This document shows positions 18,993 to 28,288 of a stretch of DNA of 64,000 nucleotides, in pieces. This DNA is from Methylotenera mobilis 13 (GTDB lineage Bacteria; Pseudomonadota; Gammaproteobacteria; Burkholderiales; Methylophilaceae). The notes under the pieces were generated by a model. It saw only the letters and a program-made list of their open reading frames with translations, was not told where the DNA came from and searched no databases. Numbering within the stretch: position 1 is the first letter of the stretch; the number at the start of each line of letters is the position of its first letter. The translations under genes and the position numbers were made by a program. The stretch lies in assembly GCF_000384255.1 (NCBI RefSeq), contig NZ_KB913035.1, forward strand, positions 967,362 to 1,031,361, read 5' to 3'.

Positions 18993-20891
18993 TTGAACAA
19001 CGTGTTTAAGAATGTTGCTATTTGGTTAGCAATCGCCATGATACTGATGGCGGTATTCAACTTGTCTGGCGTAAAGGGTAACGCCGACGACCAAATTGTA
19101 TATTCACAATTTATTCAAGACGTTAAAGACGGACGTATTGCCAAAGTGCAGATAGATGGCCGCGTGTTGCGTGGCACTACCCAAGAGGGTAAAAAGTTCA
19201 ATACTTACGCACCTTCTGATCCTTGGCTTGTATCTGACTTACTTAAATACAATGTTGCGGTTGAGTCTAAACCTGAAGAAGAGCAATCATTGCTCATGAG
19301 CATTTTTGTGTCATGGTTCCCGATGATTTTACTGATTGGTGTTTGGATATTCTTCATGCGCCAAATGCAAGGCGGTGGTAAAGGTGGTGGCCCATTCTCT
19401 TTTGGCAAAAGTAAGGCTCGTCAATTAGATGAAGGTAACAACCACACAACATTCGCTGATGTCGCAGGATGCGATGAGGCTAAAGAAGAAGTATTTGAGT
19501 TAGTAGAATTTTTGCGAGACCCATCGAAATTCCAGAAGCTAGGTGGTCGTATTCCACGTGGTGTGTTAATGGTAGGTCCTCCAGGAACAGGTAAAACCTT
19601 ACTGGCGCGTGCCATTGCGGGTGAAGCTAAAGTTCCATTCTTTACGATTTCGGGTTCAGATTTCGTCGAAATGTTTGTTGGGGTTGGTGCGTCACGTGTG
19701 CGTGACATGTTTGAAACTGCTAAAAAGAATGCACCATGTATCATTTTTATTGATGAAATTGATGCGGTTGGTCGTAGCCGTGGTGCAGGCACTGGCGGTG
19801 GCAACGATGAGCGTGAGCAAACACTCAACCAAATGTTGGTTGAAATGGACGGCTTTGAAGCTAATTCTGGCGTGATTGTGATTGCGGCTACTAACCGTGC
19901 TGATGTCTTGGACAAAGCGTTGTTGCGTCCAGGCCGTTTTGACCGCCAAGTAATGGTCGGGTTGCCTGATATTAAAGGCCGTGAGCAGATTCTATTAGTG
20001 CACATGCGTAAAGTGCCGATTGATCCTGATGTTAAAGCAGATATCTTGGCACGCGGCACGCCTGGTTTTAGTGGTGCGGATTTGGCAAATCTTGTGAATG
20101 AATCAGCATTATTTGCTGCGCGTCGTAATAAGCGCACTGTAGATATGCAAGATTTTGAAGATGCTAAAGATAAGATTTTCATGGGGCCTGAGCGTAAGTC
20201 GATGGTGATGCGTGAAGATGAGCGTCGTAATACCGCTTACCATGAGTCTGGGCATGCAGTAGTTGCTAAGTTGCTACCAAAAGCAGACCCTGTGCATAAA
20301 GTGACGATTATGCCGCGCGGTTGGGCTTTAGGTTTGACATGGCAGCTACCAGAGTTTGATCGCATCAGTAACTACAAAGACAAAATGTTGGAAGAGATTT
20401 CTATTCTGTTTGGTGGCCGTATTGCAGAAGAAATCTTTATGCATCAAATGTCTACAGGTGCCTCAAACGATTTTGAACGTGCGACAAAACTAGCGCGGGA
20501 TATGGTGACGCGTTATGGTATGAGTGATGCAATGGGCACGATGGTCTACACCGGAAGTGAGCAGGATTCATTTTTTGGTAGTATGAGCTCTAAAACCGTT
20601 TCAGAGGCGACACAGCAAAAAGTTGACGCTGAGATTCGTCGCATTCTTGATGAGCAATACAATATTGCGCGTAAGCTGCTTGAAGATAATAGCGATAAAG
20701 TTGAAGCAATGACAGCTGCTTTATTAGAGTATGAAACGATTGATGCAGACCAGATTAATGACATCATGGCTGGTGTACCTGTGCGTGAACCAAAACCACG
20801 CCAAGCTAAAGTTCCTCCAGCGAGTGATGCAGGATCTTCTGGACCAAGTGCGGCACCTACAGGAGCGCCTCAACATAGCGCGAATACCTAA
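18993..20891 (+). CDS. ftsH: ATP-dependent zinc metalloprotease FtsH
   Basis: Membrane-anchored AAA+ protease that degrades misfolded membrane proteins and regulatory substrates. It is 632 residues, starting with TTG after AGGAT. A first transmembrane helix lies at residues 4-24, a periplasmic domain to about 100, and a second helix at about 101-121. The AAA module has Walker A GPPGTGKT at 195-202 and Walker B IIFIDEID. The zinc site HESGH is at 417-421. The C-terminus ends in a Pro/Ala/Ser-rich tail. Confidence 0.97.
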   Translation: MNNVFKNVAIWLAIAMILMAVFNLSGVKGNADDQIVYSQFIQDVKDGRIAKVQIDGRVLRGTTQEGKKFNTYAPSDPWLVSDLLKYNVAVESKPEEEQSLLMSIFVSWFPMILLIGVWIFFMRQMQGGGKGGGPFSFGKSKARQLDEGNNHTTFADVAGCDEAKEEVFELVEFLRDPSKFQKLGGRIPRGVLMVGPPGTGKTLLARAIAGEAKVPFFTISGSDFVEMFVGVGASRVRDMFETAKKNAPCIIFIDEIDAVGRSRGAGTGGGNDEREQTLNQMLVEMDGFEANSGVIVIAATNRADVLDKALLRPGRFDRQVMVGLPDIKGREQILLVHMRKVPIDPDVKADILARGTPGFSGADLANLVNESALFAARRNKRTVDMQDFEDAKDKIFMGPERKSMVMREDERRNTAYHESGHAVVAKLLPKADPVHKVTIMPRGWALGLTWQLPEFDRISNYKDKMLEEISILFGGRIAEEIFMHQMSTGASNDFERATKLARDMVTRYGMSDAMGTMVYTGSEQDSFFGSMSSKTVSEATQQKVDAEIRRILDEQYNIARKLLEDNSDKVEAMTAALLEYETIDADQINDIMAGVPVREPKPRQAKVPPASDAGSSGPSAAPTGAPQHSANT

Positions 20892-20937
20892 GTTAATTAA
20901 ATTGCTAATATAGGGGTTGACTTAGTAATGAGTTGAA

Positions 20938-20964
20938 AAGGCTAGATTTAATCTAGCCTTTTTT
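20938..20964 (+). terminator. Intrinsic terminator after ftsH
   Basis: AAGGCTAGAT (20938-20947), loop TTA, ATCTAGCCTT (20951-20960), then TTTT. A perfect 10-bp stem. folP downstream therefore needs its own promoter. Confidence 0.85.
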
Positions 20965-21084
20965 ATTGGCTGAAATTGTGAACAACTGCATCAGCGTTGA
21001 CTCATAGTTTTAGGTTTAGTTTAAACACCATGCTTAAACTGTTAGCAATGACTTTACGCGCTAACGGCTTTTATGCAGATTTAG

Positions 21085-21090
21085 TATAAT
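21085..21090 (+). promoter_or_regulatory. -10 box next to the folP start (leaderless candidate)
   Basis: A perfect TATAAT ends 6 bases before the folP ATG, so transcription would start at or near the start codon. No ribosome-binding site is visible and a terminator isolates folP from ftsH. The -35 region is weak. Confidence 0.4.
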
Positions 21091-21096
21091 TAGCAT

Positions 21097-21936
21097 ATGC
21101 AGACTCAATATCTATTTAATTGCGGTAAATATCAGCTCAACTTAGATCGACCTCATGTGATGGGGATTGTTAATGTGACGCCTGATTCATTTTCTGATGG
21201 CGGTAAATATTCCAGCACTGATCTAGCTGTGGAGCATGGTTTAGCATTAATTGCAGAAGGTGCTGATATTTTGGATATTGGCGGGGAGTCTACAAGGCCT
21301 GGTGCGCCACCTGTCAGTCTTGATGAAGAGTTAAGACGAGTGATGCCTGTTATCGAGGCATTAGCTGCGGTATCAACTGTGCCGCTGTCGATTGATACCT
21401 ATAAGCCAGAAGTCATGCGTAGCGCGATTGCTGCAGGTATTGATATCGTGAATGATGTACGTGCGCTACAAGAAGATGGTGCTGTCGAAATCGTTGCTAA
21501 TAGTGATGTTGGCGTATGTTTGATGCATATGCAGGGTATGCCGCAAACGATGCAGTTAGCACCAAGCTATCAAGATGTTGTGAGTGAGGTGGTGCATTTT
21601 TTATCAGACAGAATGCATGTAGTGACTTCGGCGGGCATTGCGATAGATCGTATTGTATTAGACCCGGGCTTTGGCTTCGGAAAAACCACTGCACATAATA
21701 TTGCATTAATACAACATCTAACAGAGATTGACGCTATTGGTAGGCCTTTGCTGGTAGGATTATCGCGTAAATCCGTATTAGGAAAAATTGCTGGTGGCGA
21801 TGAACAGCAACGTTTGCATGCTGGGCTTGCCGCTTCGGTAATATCAGCAATGAAAGGTGCTAAGATTGTGCGCGTACATGACGTGAAGGCGACAGTTGAT
21901 GCACTTAAAATTGTCACGGCTGTGATGCCTGTTTAA
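21097..21936 (+). CDS. folP: Dihydropteroate synthase
   Basis: Joins p-aminobenzoate to the pterin pyrophosphate in folate synthesis; the sulfonamide target. It is 279 residues with VMGIVNVTPDSFSDGGKY near the N-terminus, GGESTRPGA near residue 66, and VGLSRKSVLGKI in the pterin/phosphate-site region. It sits between ftsH and glmM as in many proteobacteria. Confidence 0.97.
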   Translation: MQTQYLFNCGKYQLNLDRPHVMGIVNVTPDSFSDGGKYSSTDLAVEHGLALIAEGADILDIGGESTRPGAPPVSLDEELRRVMPVIEALAAVSTVPLSIDTYKPEVMRSAIAAGIDIVNDVRALQEDGAVEIVANSDVGVCLMHMQGMPQTMQLAPSYQDVVSEVVHFLSDRMHVVTSAGIAIDRIVLDPGFGFGKTTAHNIALIQHLTEIDAIGRPLLVGLSRKSVLGKIAGGDEQQRLHAGLAASVISAMKGAKIVRVHDVKATVDALKIVTAVMPV

Positions 21937-21988
21937 TGTGCACATTCGTTAGCAAGTTTTTTAAAGAAAATGGTTGGAAGAAATAGTG

Positions 21989-23344
21989 ATGAGTAAAAAA
22001 TACTTTGGTACAGATGGTATTCGTGGACGTGTAGGCGATGCATTAATTACGCCAGAGTTTGTCATGCGCTTAGGTTATGCAGCAGGGCGAGTGCTGACCA
22101 GTATTGATAGTCATTTAGCTAAAGGGGCGCACCCTGCTGTGTTAATTGGTAAAGATACTCGTATTTCTGGCTATATGCTTGAAGCAGCATTAGAGGCAGG
22201 CTTGTCAGCAGCAGGGGTAGATGTTTTATTGACAGGACCTATGCCAACTCCAGCAGTTGCTTATTTAACACGTGCGTTGAGAGCGCAGGCTGGTATTGTT
22301 ATTTCCGCATCTCATAATCCTTATTATGATAACGGGATTAAGTTTTTCTCAAGCCTAGGTACTAAGTTGCCAGATGATGTTGAACATGCAATCGAGGCTG
22401 CGCTTGATGAGCCAATGCAAGTGATGGAATCAGCTAGGCTTGGTAAGGCGCGTCGTATTGATGATGCAGCAGGTCGCTATGTTGAGTTCTGTAAAAGTAC
22501 TTTTCCTAACCAATTAGATTTGCGTGGATTAAAAATCGTTTTGGATTGTGCGCATGGTGCTACTTATCATGTGGCGCCACCTGTGTTTCATGAGCTAGGT
22601 GCGGAAATCGTTGTCATTGGCAACCACCCTGATGGCTTGAATATTAATGAAAAAGTGGGCTCTACTCATCCACAAGCGCTGCAGGAAACGGTAGTTAAGC
22701 ATCAGGCAGATTTGGGTATTGCTTTTGATGGTGATGGTGACCGAGTAATGATGGTCGACCATGAAGGACGATTGTTAGATGGGGATCAGTTGCTTTATAT
22801 TATTGCCGCAGCGCGTCAGCAGGTTGGTCTATTGCAGGGTGGTGTGGCTGGCACGTTGATGACGAATTTAGCTTTGGAACATAAGCTTGCCGCGATGAAT
22901 ATCCCTTTTGGGCGTGCAAAAGTAGGTGATCGCTATGTACTTGAACTACTAAACCAAAATAACTGGCAGTTAGGTGGTGAGAATTCTGGGCATATCTTAA
23001 CTTTAGATAAACATAGTAGTGGGGATGGCATTATCGCCGCCTTACAAGTGTTGCACGCAGTGATTCAGACTGGTAAAACTTTAAGCGAGCTAGGTGCGGG
23101 CTTAACACTTTATCCGCAGGTGTTAATTAATGTAACGACTAAGCAAAAAATCGATTTGGATAATGCGTTGATTCAAGATGCAGTGAAGCAAGCTGAAGCG
23201 GAGTTAAAAGACTCAGGTCGTGTGTTGTTAAGAGCATCAGGAACCGAGCCAAAAATTCGCGTGATGGCTGAGGGTGAAAATCAGGTTCAGGTTAAAGCAT
23301 TAGCCCAAGCCATTGCTGACGTAGTGAACCAGGTTGCATCTTAA
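21989..23344 (+). CDS. glmM: Phosphoglucosamine mutase
   Basis: Interconverts glucosamine-6-P and glucosamine-1-P for UDP-GlcNAc synthesis. It is 451 residues from ATG 21989, which gives the standard [13 protein letters not shown] start and a GGAAG site 8 bases upstream; an in-frame TTG at 21974 is less likely. The phosphoserine loop is [17 protein letters not shown], the metal loop [13 protein letters not shown], and the C-terminal phosphate loop [12 protein letters not shown]. Confidence 0.97.
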   Translation: MSKKYFGTDGIRGRVGDALITPEFVMRLGYAAGRVLTSIDSHLAKGAHPAVLIGKDTRISGYMLEAALEAGLSAAGVDVLLTGPMPTPAVAYLTRALRAQAGIVISASHNPYYDNGIKFFSSLGTKLPDDVEHAIEAALDEPMQVMESARLGKARRIDDAAGRYVEFCKSTFPNQLDLRGLKIVLDCAHGATYHVAPPVFHELGAEIVVIGNHPDGLNINEKVGSTHPQALQETVVKHQADLGIAFDGDGDRVMMVDHEGRLLDGDQLLYIIAAARQQVGLLQGGVAGTLMTNLALEHKLAAMNIPFGRAKVGDRYVLELLNQNNWQLGGENSGHILTLDKHSSGDGIIAALQVLHAVIQTGKTLSELGAGLTLYPQVLINVTTKQKIDLDNALIQDAVKQAEAELKDSGRVLLRASGTEPKIRVMAEGENQVQVKALAQAIADVVNQVAS

Positions 23345-23496
23345 TCTATGATCTATCAGTTTTATTCGCTTAGCAGCAGGCTACAGTGACTTTATCAGCA
23401 CCCAGATAGGACTGCTTTAGTTGTAGACATCTGATTTAATATTTCATTTACTTGTTGGGTTAAACCTAACTATTTTTATGTTCAATTCAACAAAGC

Positions 23497-23523
23497 TTCA
23501 TTTGTTGTTCATCAATTCTTCAT
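23497..23523 (+). promoter_or_regulatory. Three TTCAT repeats at 11-bp spacing upstream of the PAP2 gene
   Basis: TTCAT occurs at 23497, 23508 and 23519, exactly 11 bases apart, the spacing of PhoB-binding units. Only the TCAT core of the CTGTCAT consensus is kept and no convincing -10 follows, so this is a weak Pho box candidate. Confidence 0.3.
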
Positions 23524-23568
23524 ATTTCAATGACAAGCTAACTCCAGTTTAACTAACATTGGAGGTGA

Positions 23569-24108
23569 ATGATGACATCTAAAATGCGATTGTATTTACA
23601 TCGTATGCATCAGTTAGATAGCAATGTATGCGTAGCGGTTAATCATACAAGCCGCTATAAACTGGTGCGTGATGGTTTTAGAGTGGTGAGTCGATTGGGC
23701 GACGGTGTGTTCTGGTATGTGCTGATGACGACAATCTTAGTGATAAAAGGAAGTGATGGCTTAGTCCCAGTGTTGCATATGGGTTTGGCTGGGTTGTCTG
23801 GCACGTTGCTATATAAGTGGTTAAAAGGTAAAACCCTGCGTCCTCGACCTTATGAAGTTAGACAGGATATTTGGTTAACTGGGACGCCGCTTGATAAATT
23901 TAGTTTTCCATCAGGGCATACGTTACATGCAGTTGTGTTTAGTGCGGTAGCGATAAGTTACTATCCACAATTATCTGTCGTGTTGTTGCCTTTTACGCTA
24001 ATGGTTGGGTTGTCTCGTGTTGTTTTAGGGCTACACTATCCTAGTGATGTATTAGCAGGTGCTCTTATTGGTGTCACGTTAGCGATGCTGTCTTTTCTAA
24101 TAATCTAG
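23569..24108 (+). CDS. PAP2-family membrane phosphatase
   Basis: A membrane phosphatase of the type-2 phosphatidic acid phosphatase superfamily; likely substrates are phosphatidate, phosphatidylglycerol phosphate or undecaprenyl pyrophosphate. It is 179 residues. All three catalytic motifs are visible: KGKTLRPRP (K-x6-RP), FPSGHTLH (PSGH) and SRVVLGLHYPSD (SR-x5-H-x3-D). Several transmembrane segments surround them. GGAGGTGA precedes two adjacent ATGs (23569 and 23572). It neighbours a zinc phospholipase C and a glycosyltransferase, so diacylglycerol production from phosphatidate is a reasonable, unproven role. Confidence 0.85.
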   Translation: MMTSKMRLYLHRMHQLDSNVCVAVNHTSRYKLVRDGFRVVSRLGDGVFWYVLMTTILVIKGSDGLVPVLHMGLAGLSGTLLYKWLKGKTLRPRPYEVRQDIWLTGTPLDKFSFPSGHTLHAVVFSAVAISYYPQLSVVLLPFTLMVGLSRVVLGLHYPSDVLAGALIGVTLAMLSFLII

Positions 24109-24136
24109 TCGGATGCAACATCTGTGATCTGGTGTT

Positions 24137-25009
24137 TTAATCACCAAGTGATGATAACTGGTTTGGTTTTATAAAATATTGCACAGGTTGCGGGTGCGTT
24201 TGGCGTAAGTGATTTAAACATGCTTCACGCCATAGTTCTAATTGATCTATGCTGAAATTTTTTAGCTCAGCTTCATAAGCAGGTTGGCTTCCGTTAAGTA
24301 CTTTACCAATATCAGCTAACGCTATCTGCGTTTTTGATACGTAGTAAATGAAATTGTGATTAACACTTCGGTCAATCACAAGTGCGATTCTGTGAATCAT
24401 CTGAGGCAGTTTTATGCTTCTTAATAACCTATCACCCAATGCAAGACGCTTAATGGCAGTGCTGGTGATGTGTTCATCACAGTTAAAGTGCACTGAAATA
24501 AATCTCGTTATGATGGTGCTGTGTTTTTTTAGCAATCTATGTGGTGAGGTGTTGAGCAGTGGTGCTAGATAAGCATCCATTGCCCATTCAGAAGTGATGT
24601 GTGTAAACATTGTGTTTTTAAACCACATGGCTTCATGGGCTGGCACAAAATGATGATGCGCAATCACATCAATATATAAATGACTGGCATATCCGATTGC
24701 AATCGCAATTTCTTCGTCAGATTCAGCGTTGTTAATCAGATGGTGCGCGTTTTCCCATAAGTGGGTTTTTTTGAAATGTTGATGAATCAGCGCTAAGTCA
24801 GGGATACATGCGCCAGCCATTACTAGATCTGGGAATTTTTTAATCGCCCTTTGCAATTTTGGGTCTAATAGTGGCATTGCCCATAATAGTGATTGCGCAA
24901 AATAAAGATGGGTAAACAGACCCCATGCATTTGCATCAGCAGAATATGCAAAGCATGGAAGCCACCAGTAATATTTTTTAATGCATTCTGGTATTTTCAT
25001 ATCGGCCAC
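24137..25009 (-). CDS. Zinc-dependent phospholipase C (Bacillus cereus PLC-like, PF00882-type)
   Basis: Predicted to hydrolyse phospholipids to diacylglycerol and a phosphorylated head group. Numbering from the GTG at 25009 (an ATG follows at 25000), the 290-residue protein keeps the zinc-ligand pattern of B. cereus PLC: Trp29 and His34 in AWGLFTH, His110-x3-Asp114, His120 and His137-x3-Glu141. Asp71 (CIPDLALI) is a candidate for another ligand. Residues up to SADANA could be a weak signal peptide whose cleavage would leave Trp29 as the N-terminus, as in the B. cereus enzyme; the hydrophobic core is poor. It is convergent with the PAP2 gene and divergent from the glycosyltransferase. I assign the family with good confidence; the substrate is inferred. 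Confidence 0.75.
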   Translation of the reverse strand: MADMKIPECIKKYYWWLPCFAYSADANAWGLFTHLYFAQSLLWAMPLLDPKLQRAIKKFPDLVMAGACIPDLALIHQHFKKTHLWENAHHLINNAESDEEIAIAIGYASHLYIDVIAHHHFVPAHEAMWFKNTMFTHITSEWAMDAYLAPLLNTSPHRLLKKHSTIITRFISVHFNCDEHITSTAIKRLALGDRLLRSIKLPQMIHRIALVIDRSVNHNFIYYVSKTQIALADIGKVLNGSQPAYEAELKNFSIDQLELWREACLNHLRQTHPQPVQYFIKPNQLSSLGD

Positions 25010-25023
25010 TGTGCCAATGAGAT

Positions 25024-25052
25024 GTGATACTAATATGACATTGTGATGATGT
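25024..25052 (-). promoter_or_regulatory. Pho-box-like phased repeats upstream of the phospholipase C gene
   Basis: On the minus strand ACATCAT, ATGTCAT and GTATCAC start 11 bases apart (plus-strand 25046-25052, 25035-25041, 25024-25030). They keep the TCAT/TCAC core of PhoB units. The position, 15-43 bases before the start codon, is closer than usual, so the mRNA would be almost leaderless or the box acts otherwise. Confidence 0.3.
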
Positions 25053-25089
25053 TTTTATGCAGTGGATGGAGGATGTTGTTGTATCTGCT

Positions 25090-25123
25090 TGTTCATGAAA
25101 CTGTCATACAGCGTGTTTATATT
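25090..25123 (+). promoter_or_regulatory. Pho box and -10 for the glycosyltransferase gene
   Basis: TGTTCAT (25090-25096), GAAA, then a perfect CTGTCAT (25101-25107), followed after 10 bases by TATATT (25118-25123). The layout equals a PhoB-activated promoter with 11-bp half-site spacing. The transcript would start near 25130. Confidence 0.6.
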
Positions 25124-25169
25124 GTTGATGACGGAATAGAATTTATTAACAAATAGGTGAACAACGCGT

Positions 25170-26384
25170 ATGAAGATACTATTCATTTCTGATGTATATT
25201 TCCCACGTATCAATGGCGTATCAACTTCTATCAGAACCTTTGTTGAGCAAATGCAAGGCTTGGGACATGAAGTGCATTTAATCGCACCAGACTATGGTGT
25301 TTCCTCTCAAGATGAAACTTGGATCAAGCGTATACCAGCACGCAATATTTATTTTGATCCTGAAGACAAGCTCATGAAATATGGAGAGGCAATGCAACGT
25401 TTACCGGGGCTGCGTCGTGAAAAGTATGACATTGTGCATGTACATACTCCTTTTGTGGCTCACTATTTAGGGCTTGAATTGGCGCGCGAGTTAAATGTAC
25501 CTTGCGTGGAAACTTATCATACATTTTTTGAAGATTATTTGCATCATTACTTGCCATGGATACCTAAACTAATGGCGCGAGGAGTGGCCAGAATGATTTC
25601 TAAGCGGCAATGTAATGCTGTTGATGCAATCGTTGCACCATCTCAGCCTATGCTTGATGTGTTACGCGGATATGGTGTAAATGTGAGTGCTGAAGTAGTC
25701 CCTACAGGCTTGCAAATGCAAAGCTTCAAGGCTGCTGACGGTAAGGCGTTTAGGCAAAGGTATGGGATTTCTTTGGAGCGGCCAATGCTCTTGTATGTGG
25801 GTCGTGTTGCGTTTGAGAAGAATATTGCATTCTTGATTGAAATGGCAAATGTATTAGTTAAAGAGGTGCCTGATGTATTGCTAGTCATCACCGGTGAGGG
25901 GCCAGCTGAAGCAAGCCTACATAAACTAACACAGCAACTTGGAATCTCAAATAACGTTAAATTTATCGGGTACTTAGATCGTGAGCGTGAGCTAAATGCT
26001 TGTTATCAGGCTGCAGATGTATTTGTGTTTGCTTCAAAAAGTGAAACGCAAGGTCTTGTGCTACTTGAGGCTATGGCACAAGGTACACCAGTGGTAGCGA
26101 TTGCTGAACTTGGTACAGCATCAATATTGGTGAATGGTGAGGGTGCGCTGATTGCACCCGACAATATTAACCGGTTTGCAGAGAAGGTTAAGCATTTATT
26201 GATGTACCCTGAAGAGCGATTTGAGCTTGGTGTTCGTGCAAGATCCTATGTGCTCGCTAAGTGGACTGCGTCAATACAGGCAGAGCGCATGGTGCAGTTC
26301 TATGCTGATATTATGCATGCAAAAGCGTCAGCTAATAAGAATAGCCAGCTAACCATTACGCAGAAACACGTTGTGATTGATTAA
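25170..26384 (+). CDS. Family-4 glycosyltransferase, probable glycolipid synthase
   Basis: A GT-B retaining glycosyltransferase of 404 residues. The N-terminus is FISDVYFPRINGVSTSIRTF, typical of the SqdX/MgtA/DgdA-like group that transfers sugars to diacylglycerol or mannosyl acceptors. The C-terminal nucleotide-sugar domain has the EX7E motif in ETQGLVLLEAMAQGTPVV. AGGTGA lies 10 bases before the ATG. A Pho-box-like promoter precedes it, and zinc PLC and PAP2 genes are adjacent, so synthesis of phosphorus-free glycolipid under phosphate limitation is the best reading. An LPS or other glycan role cannot be excluded. Confidence 0.8.
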   Translation: MKILFISDVYFPRINGVSTSIRTFVEQMQGLGHEVHLIAPDYGVSSQDETWIKRIPARNIYFDPEDKLMKYGEAMQRLPGLRREKYDIVHVHTPFVAHYLGLELARELNVPCVETYHTFFEDYLHHYLPWIPKLMARGVARMISKRQCNAVDAIVAPSQPMLDVLRGYGVNVSAEVVPTGLQMQSFKAADGKAFRQRYGISLERPMLLYVGRVAFEKNIAFLIEMANVLVKEVPDVLLVITGEGPAEASLHKLTQQLGISNNVKFIGYLDRERELNACYQAADVFVFASKSETQGLVLLEAMAQGTPVVAIAELGTASILVNGEGALIAPDNINRFAEKVKHLLMYPEERFELGVRARSYVLAKWTASIQAERMVQFYADIMHAKASANKNSQLTITQKHVVID

Positions 26385-26418
26385 CTGATAATTGTACACG
26401 CTAGCGTAGGTGGAGATT

Positions 26419-26455
26419 AAATAACAAAGGCCAACATTGTTGGCCTTTGTTATTT
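26419..26455. terminator. Bidirectional terminator between glycosyltransferase and pstB
   Basis: An 18-bp perfect inverted repeat (26419-26436 and 26438-26455) around one central base, beginning AAATAACAAAGG and ending CCTTTGTTATTT. A/T-rich ends give T-runs on both strands, fitting the convergent genes. Confidence 0.85.
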
Positions 26456-26479
26456 ACGTAAGAGTTTACTTGATTTGAC

Positions 26480-26523
26480 TTTTACTAGCTAACTAGATGG
26501 ATGAAGTTAGCTAGCTAGTAAAA
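26480..26523. repeat. Imperfect inverted repeat after pstB
   Basis: TTTTACTAGCTAACT (26480-26494) pairs with 26505-26523, which carries one extra TAGC unit that would bulge. It begins 3 bases after the pstB stop on the minus strand. It could be an extra 3' stem-loop of the pst mRNA. Confidence 0.5.
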
Positions 26524-26526
26524 TAT

Positions 26527-27306
26527 TTAGCCGAACTTACCAGTAATGTAATCTTCAGTTTCCTTACGGGTAGGACGTGTAAAAATACGGTCAGTTTCAC
26601 CATGTTCGATCAGTTCACCTAAGTACATATAGGCTGTGTAGTCAGAAACACGTGCTGCTTGCTGCATGTTGTGCGTTACGACAAGAATCGTTAACTTATT
26701 TCGTAGCTCACTCATCAACTCTTCAATATTTGCGGTTGCGATTGGATCTAATGCTGAAGTTGGTTCATCAAACAGCATAATCTCAGGGTCGGTTGCCAAG
26801 GCACGTGCAATGCATAAACGTTGTTGCTGACCGCCCGATAAATTGAAGGCTAGGTCTTGCAGCCTGTCTTTTACCTCATTCCAAAGTGCAGCACCTTTTA
26901 ATGCTTCCTCTACTTTATCGTCAACCACACGTCTGTTTTTCTCACCACGTACACGTAAACCATACGCCACATTTTCATAAATAGATTTTGGAAATGGGTT
27001 AGGTTTTTGAAACACCATGCTAATGCGCATGCGTACTTCAATTGGATCTACATTTTTTTCTAAGATATTAGTGTTATCTGGATGCATGATAATTTGACCA
27101 TCGTACTTATTGCCAGGGTACAAATCATGCATACGATTAAAACAGCGTAAAAAAGTAGATTTACCGCAACCTGAAGGTCCAATTAGTGCAGTGATTTTAT
27201 TTTCATATAAAGGCATTGAAACGTTTTTAACTGCATTGTTGCCACCGTTATAAAAAAAGCTGAGGTTACGTGCTTCAGCTTTTACAGGTGTAGTTGATGT
27301 CATCAT
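26527..27306 (-). CDS. pstB: Phosphate ABC transporter ATP-binding protein
   Basis: Energises high-affinity phosphate uptake by PstSCAB. It is 259 residues: Walker [15 protein letters not shown]-loop [20 protein letters not shown] (diagnostic for PstB), signature [15 protein letters not shown] and Walker [14 protein letters not shown]. It is last in the minus-strand pstSCAB run. phoU is not attached to this operon; a DUF47 PhoU-like gene lies upstream beside pit. Confidence 0.97.
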   Translation of the reverse strand: MMTSTTPVKAEARNLSFFYNGGNNAVKNVSMPLYENKITALIGPSGCGKSTFLRCFNRMHDLYPGNKYDGQIIMHPDNTNILEKNVDPIEVRMRISMVFQKPNPFPKSIYENVAYGLRVRGEKNRRVVDDKVEEALKGAALWNEVKDRLQDLAFNLSGGQQQRLCIARALATDPEIMLFDEPTSALDPIATANIEELMSELRNKLTILVVTHNMQQAARVSDYTAYMYLGELIEHGETDRIFTRPTRKETEDYITGKFG

Positions 27307-27350
27307 GAGAATTTAGATTCCTATTGATATATATTGAGATAGTGAATGAA

Positions 27351-28286
27351 TTACCACTTAATGTTTTTACGCATTTTGTAACGCATTCTGATGGCAAAGC
27401 CATTCATAATCAGCGTGACTAGAATGATAATCACACCTGCTGCAGCTGCGTTTACATGAAATGCCTCGCTTGGGCGTGATAACCAGCTAAACATTTGAAT
27501 TGGTAACACTGTAAAGCCCGATGACAGCCATTCGAAGTTAAGGAACGGGGCTGATGTTGTTACTGGGGATGGCGGCAAGAACGCAATGAAGGTGAGCGCG
27601 CCAATTGTGATAATAGGTGCGGTTTCGCCAATAGCCCGTGCCATACCGATGATGACGCCAGTTAAAATACCGCCGAAAGAGTATTTAATCACATGGTCAT
27701 ACACTACTTGCCATTTGGTTGCGCCCACTGCGTAAGCTGCTTCACGAATCGCAATTGGGATGCTTCGAATTGATTCACGGGTTGCAACAATCACGACAGG
27801 TAAAATCAATAAACCTAGTGTTAAGCCTGCTGTCACGATACTTTGGCCTAAATCTAAAATGTACACAAATAAGCCCAGCGCTAATAAGCCGTAGATAATG
27901 GAAGGCACTGCTGCTAAGTTTGATACGTTAATTTCAATTAGATCAGAGAACCAGTTTTTTGGCGCGTACTCTTCAAGGTAAATAGCAGCCATGACACCCA
28001 TTGGCACTGCTGACAAAAAAGTCACCAGCATCACGAGTGATGAACCAACTAATGCAGATAATAATCCAGCACTAGACGCGCGACGTGATGGAAAGTCCGT
28101 GTAAAAGCTTAGTGATAGTAACTTAGGGTAACCTTGAAGAATTAAATCAATAAAGAGCGTTAATAGTGTAATAAGACCGACCATTAAGCACAGTAAGCCA
28201 ATGATAGAGAAAATATAGTCATTGAGTTTGTGCCGTTGAATCATGGCACGTACTTCTTGAAGATTTTCAGGGGATTGATTATTCAT
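27351..28286 (-). CDS. pstA: Phosphate ABC transporter permease PstA
   Basis: Inner-membrane permease subunit of the phosphate importer. It is 311 residues with six predicted membrane helices. The EAA loop, IREAAYAVGATKWQVVYDHV, and AIGETAPIITIGA near the C-terminus are typical of PstA. Only 2 bases separate it from pstC, so the two are co-translated. Confidence 0.96.
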   Translation of the reverse strand: MNNQSPENLQEVRAMIQRHKLNDYIFSIIGLLCLMVGLITLLTLFIDLILQGYPKLLSLSFYTDFPSRRASSAGLLSALVGSSLVMLVTFLSAVPMGVMAAIYLEEYAPKNWFSDLIEINVSNLAAVPSIIYGLLALGLFVYILDLGQSIVTAGLTLGLLILPVVIVATRESIRSIPIAIREAAYAVGATKWQVVYDHVIKYSFGGILTGVIIGMARAIGETAPIITIGALTFIAFLPPSPVTTSAPFLNFEWLSSGFTVLPIQMFSWLSRPSEAFHVNAAAAGVIIILVTLIMNGFAIRMRYKMRKNIKW

Positions 28287-28288
28287 TT

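Noticed and set aside
19421-20182. 253-residue minus-strand ORF
   Set aside because: A shadow of ftsH: Ser/Pro/Thr-rich translation opposite the AAA domain, no ribosome-binding site or neighbours.
25170-26384. Naming the glycosyltransferase sqdX or mgtA
   Set aside because: The N-terminal similarity is to the whole group; no sqdB or other sulfolipid gene is nearby, so the donor sugar is unknown.
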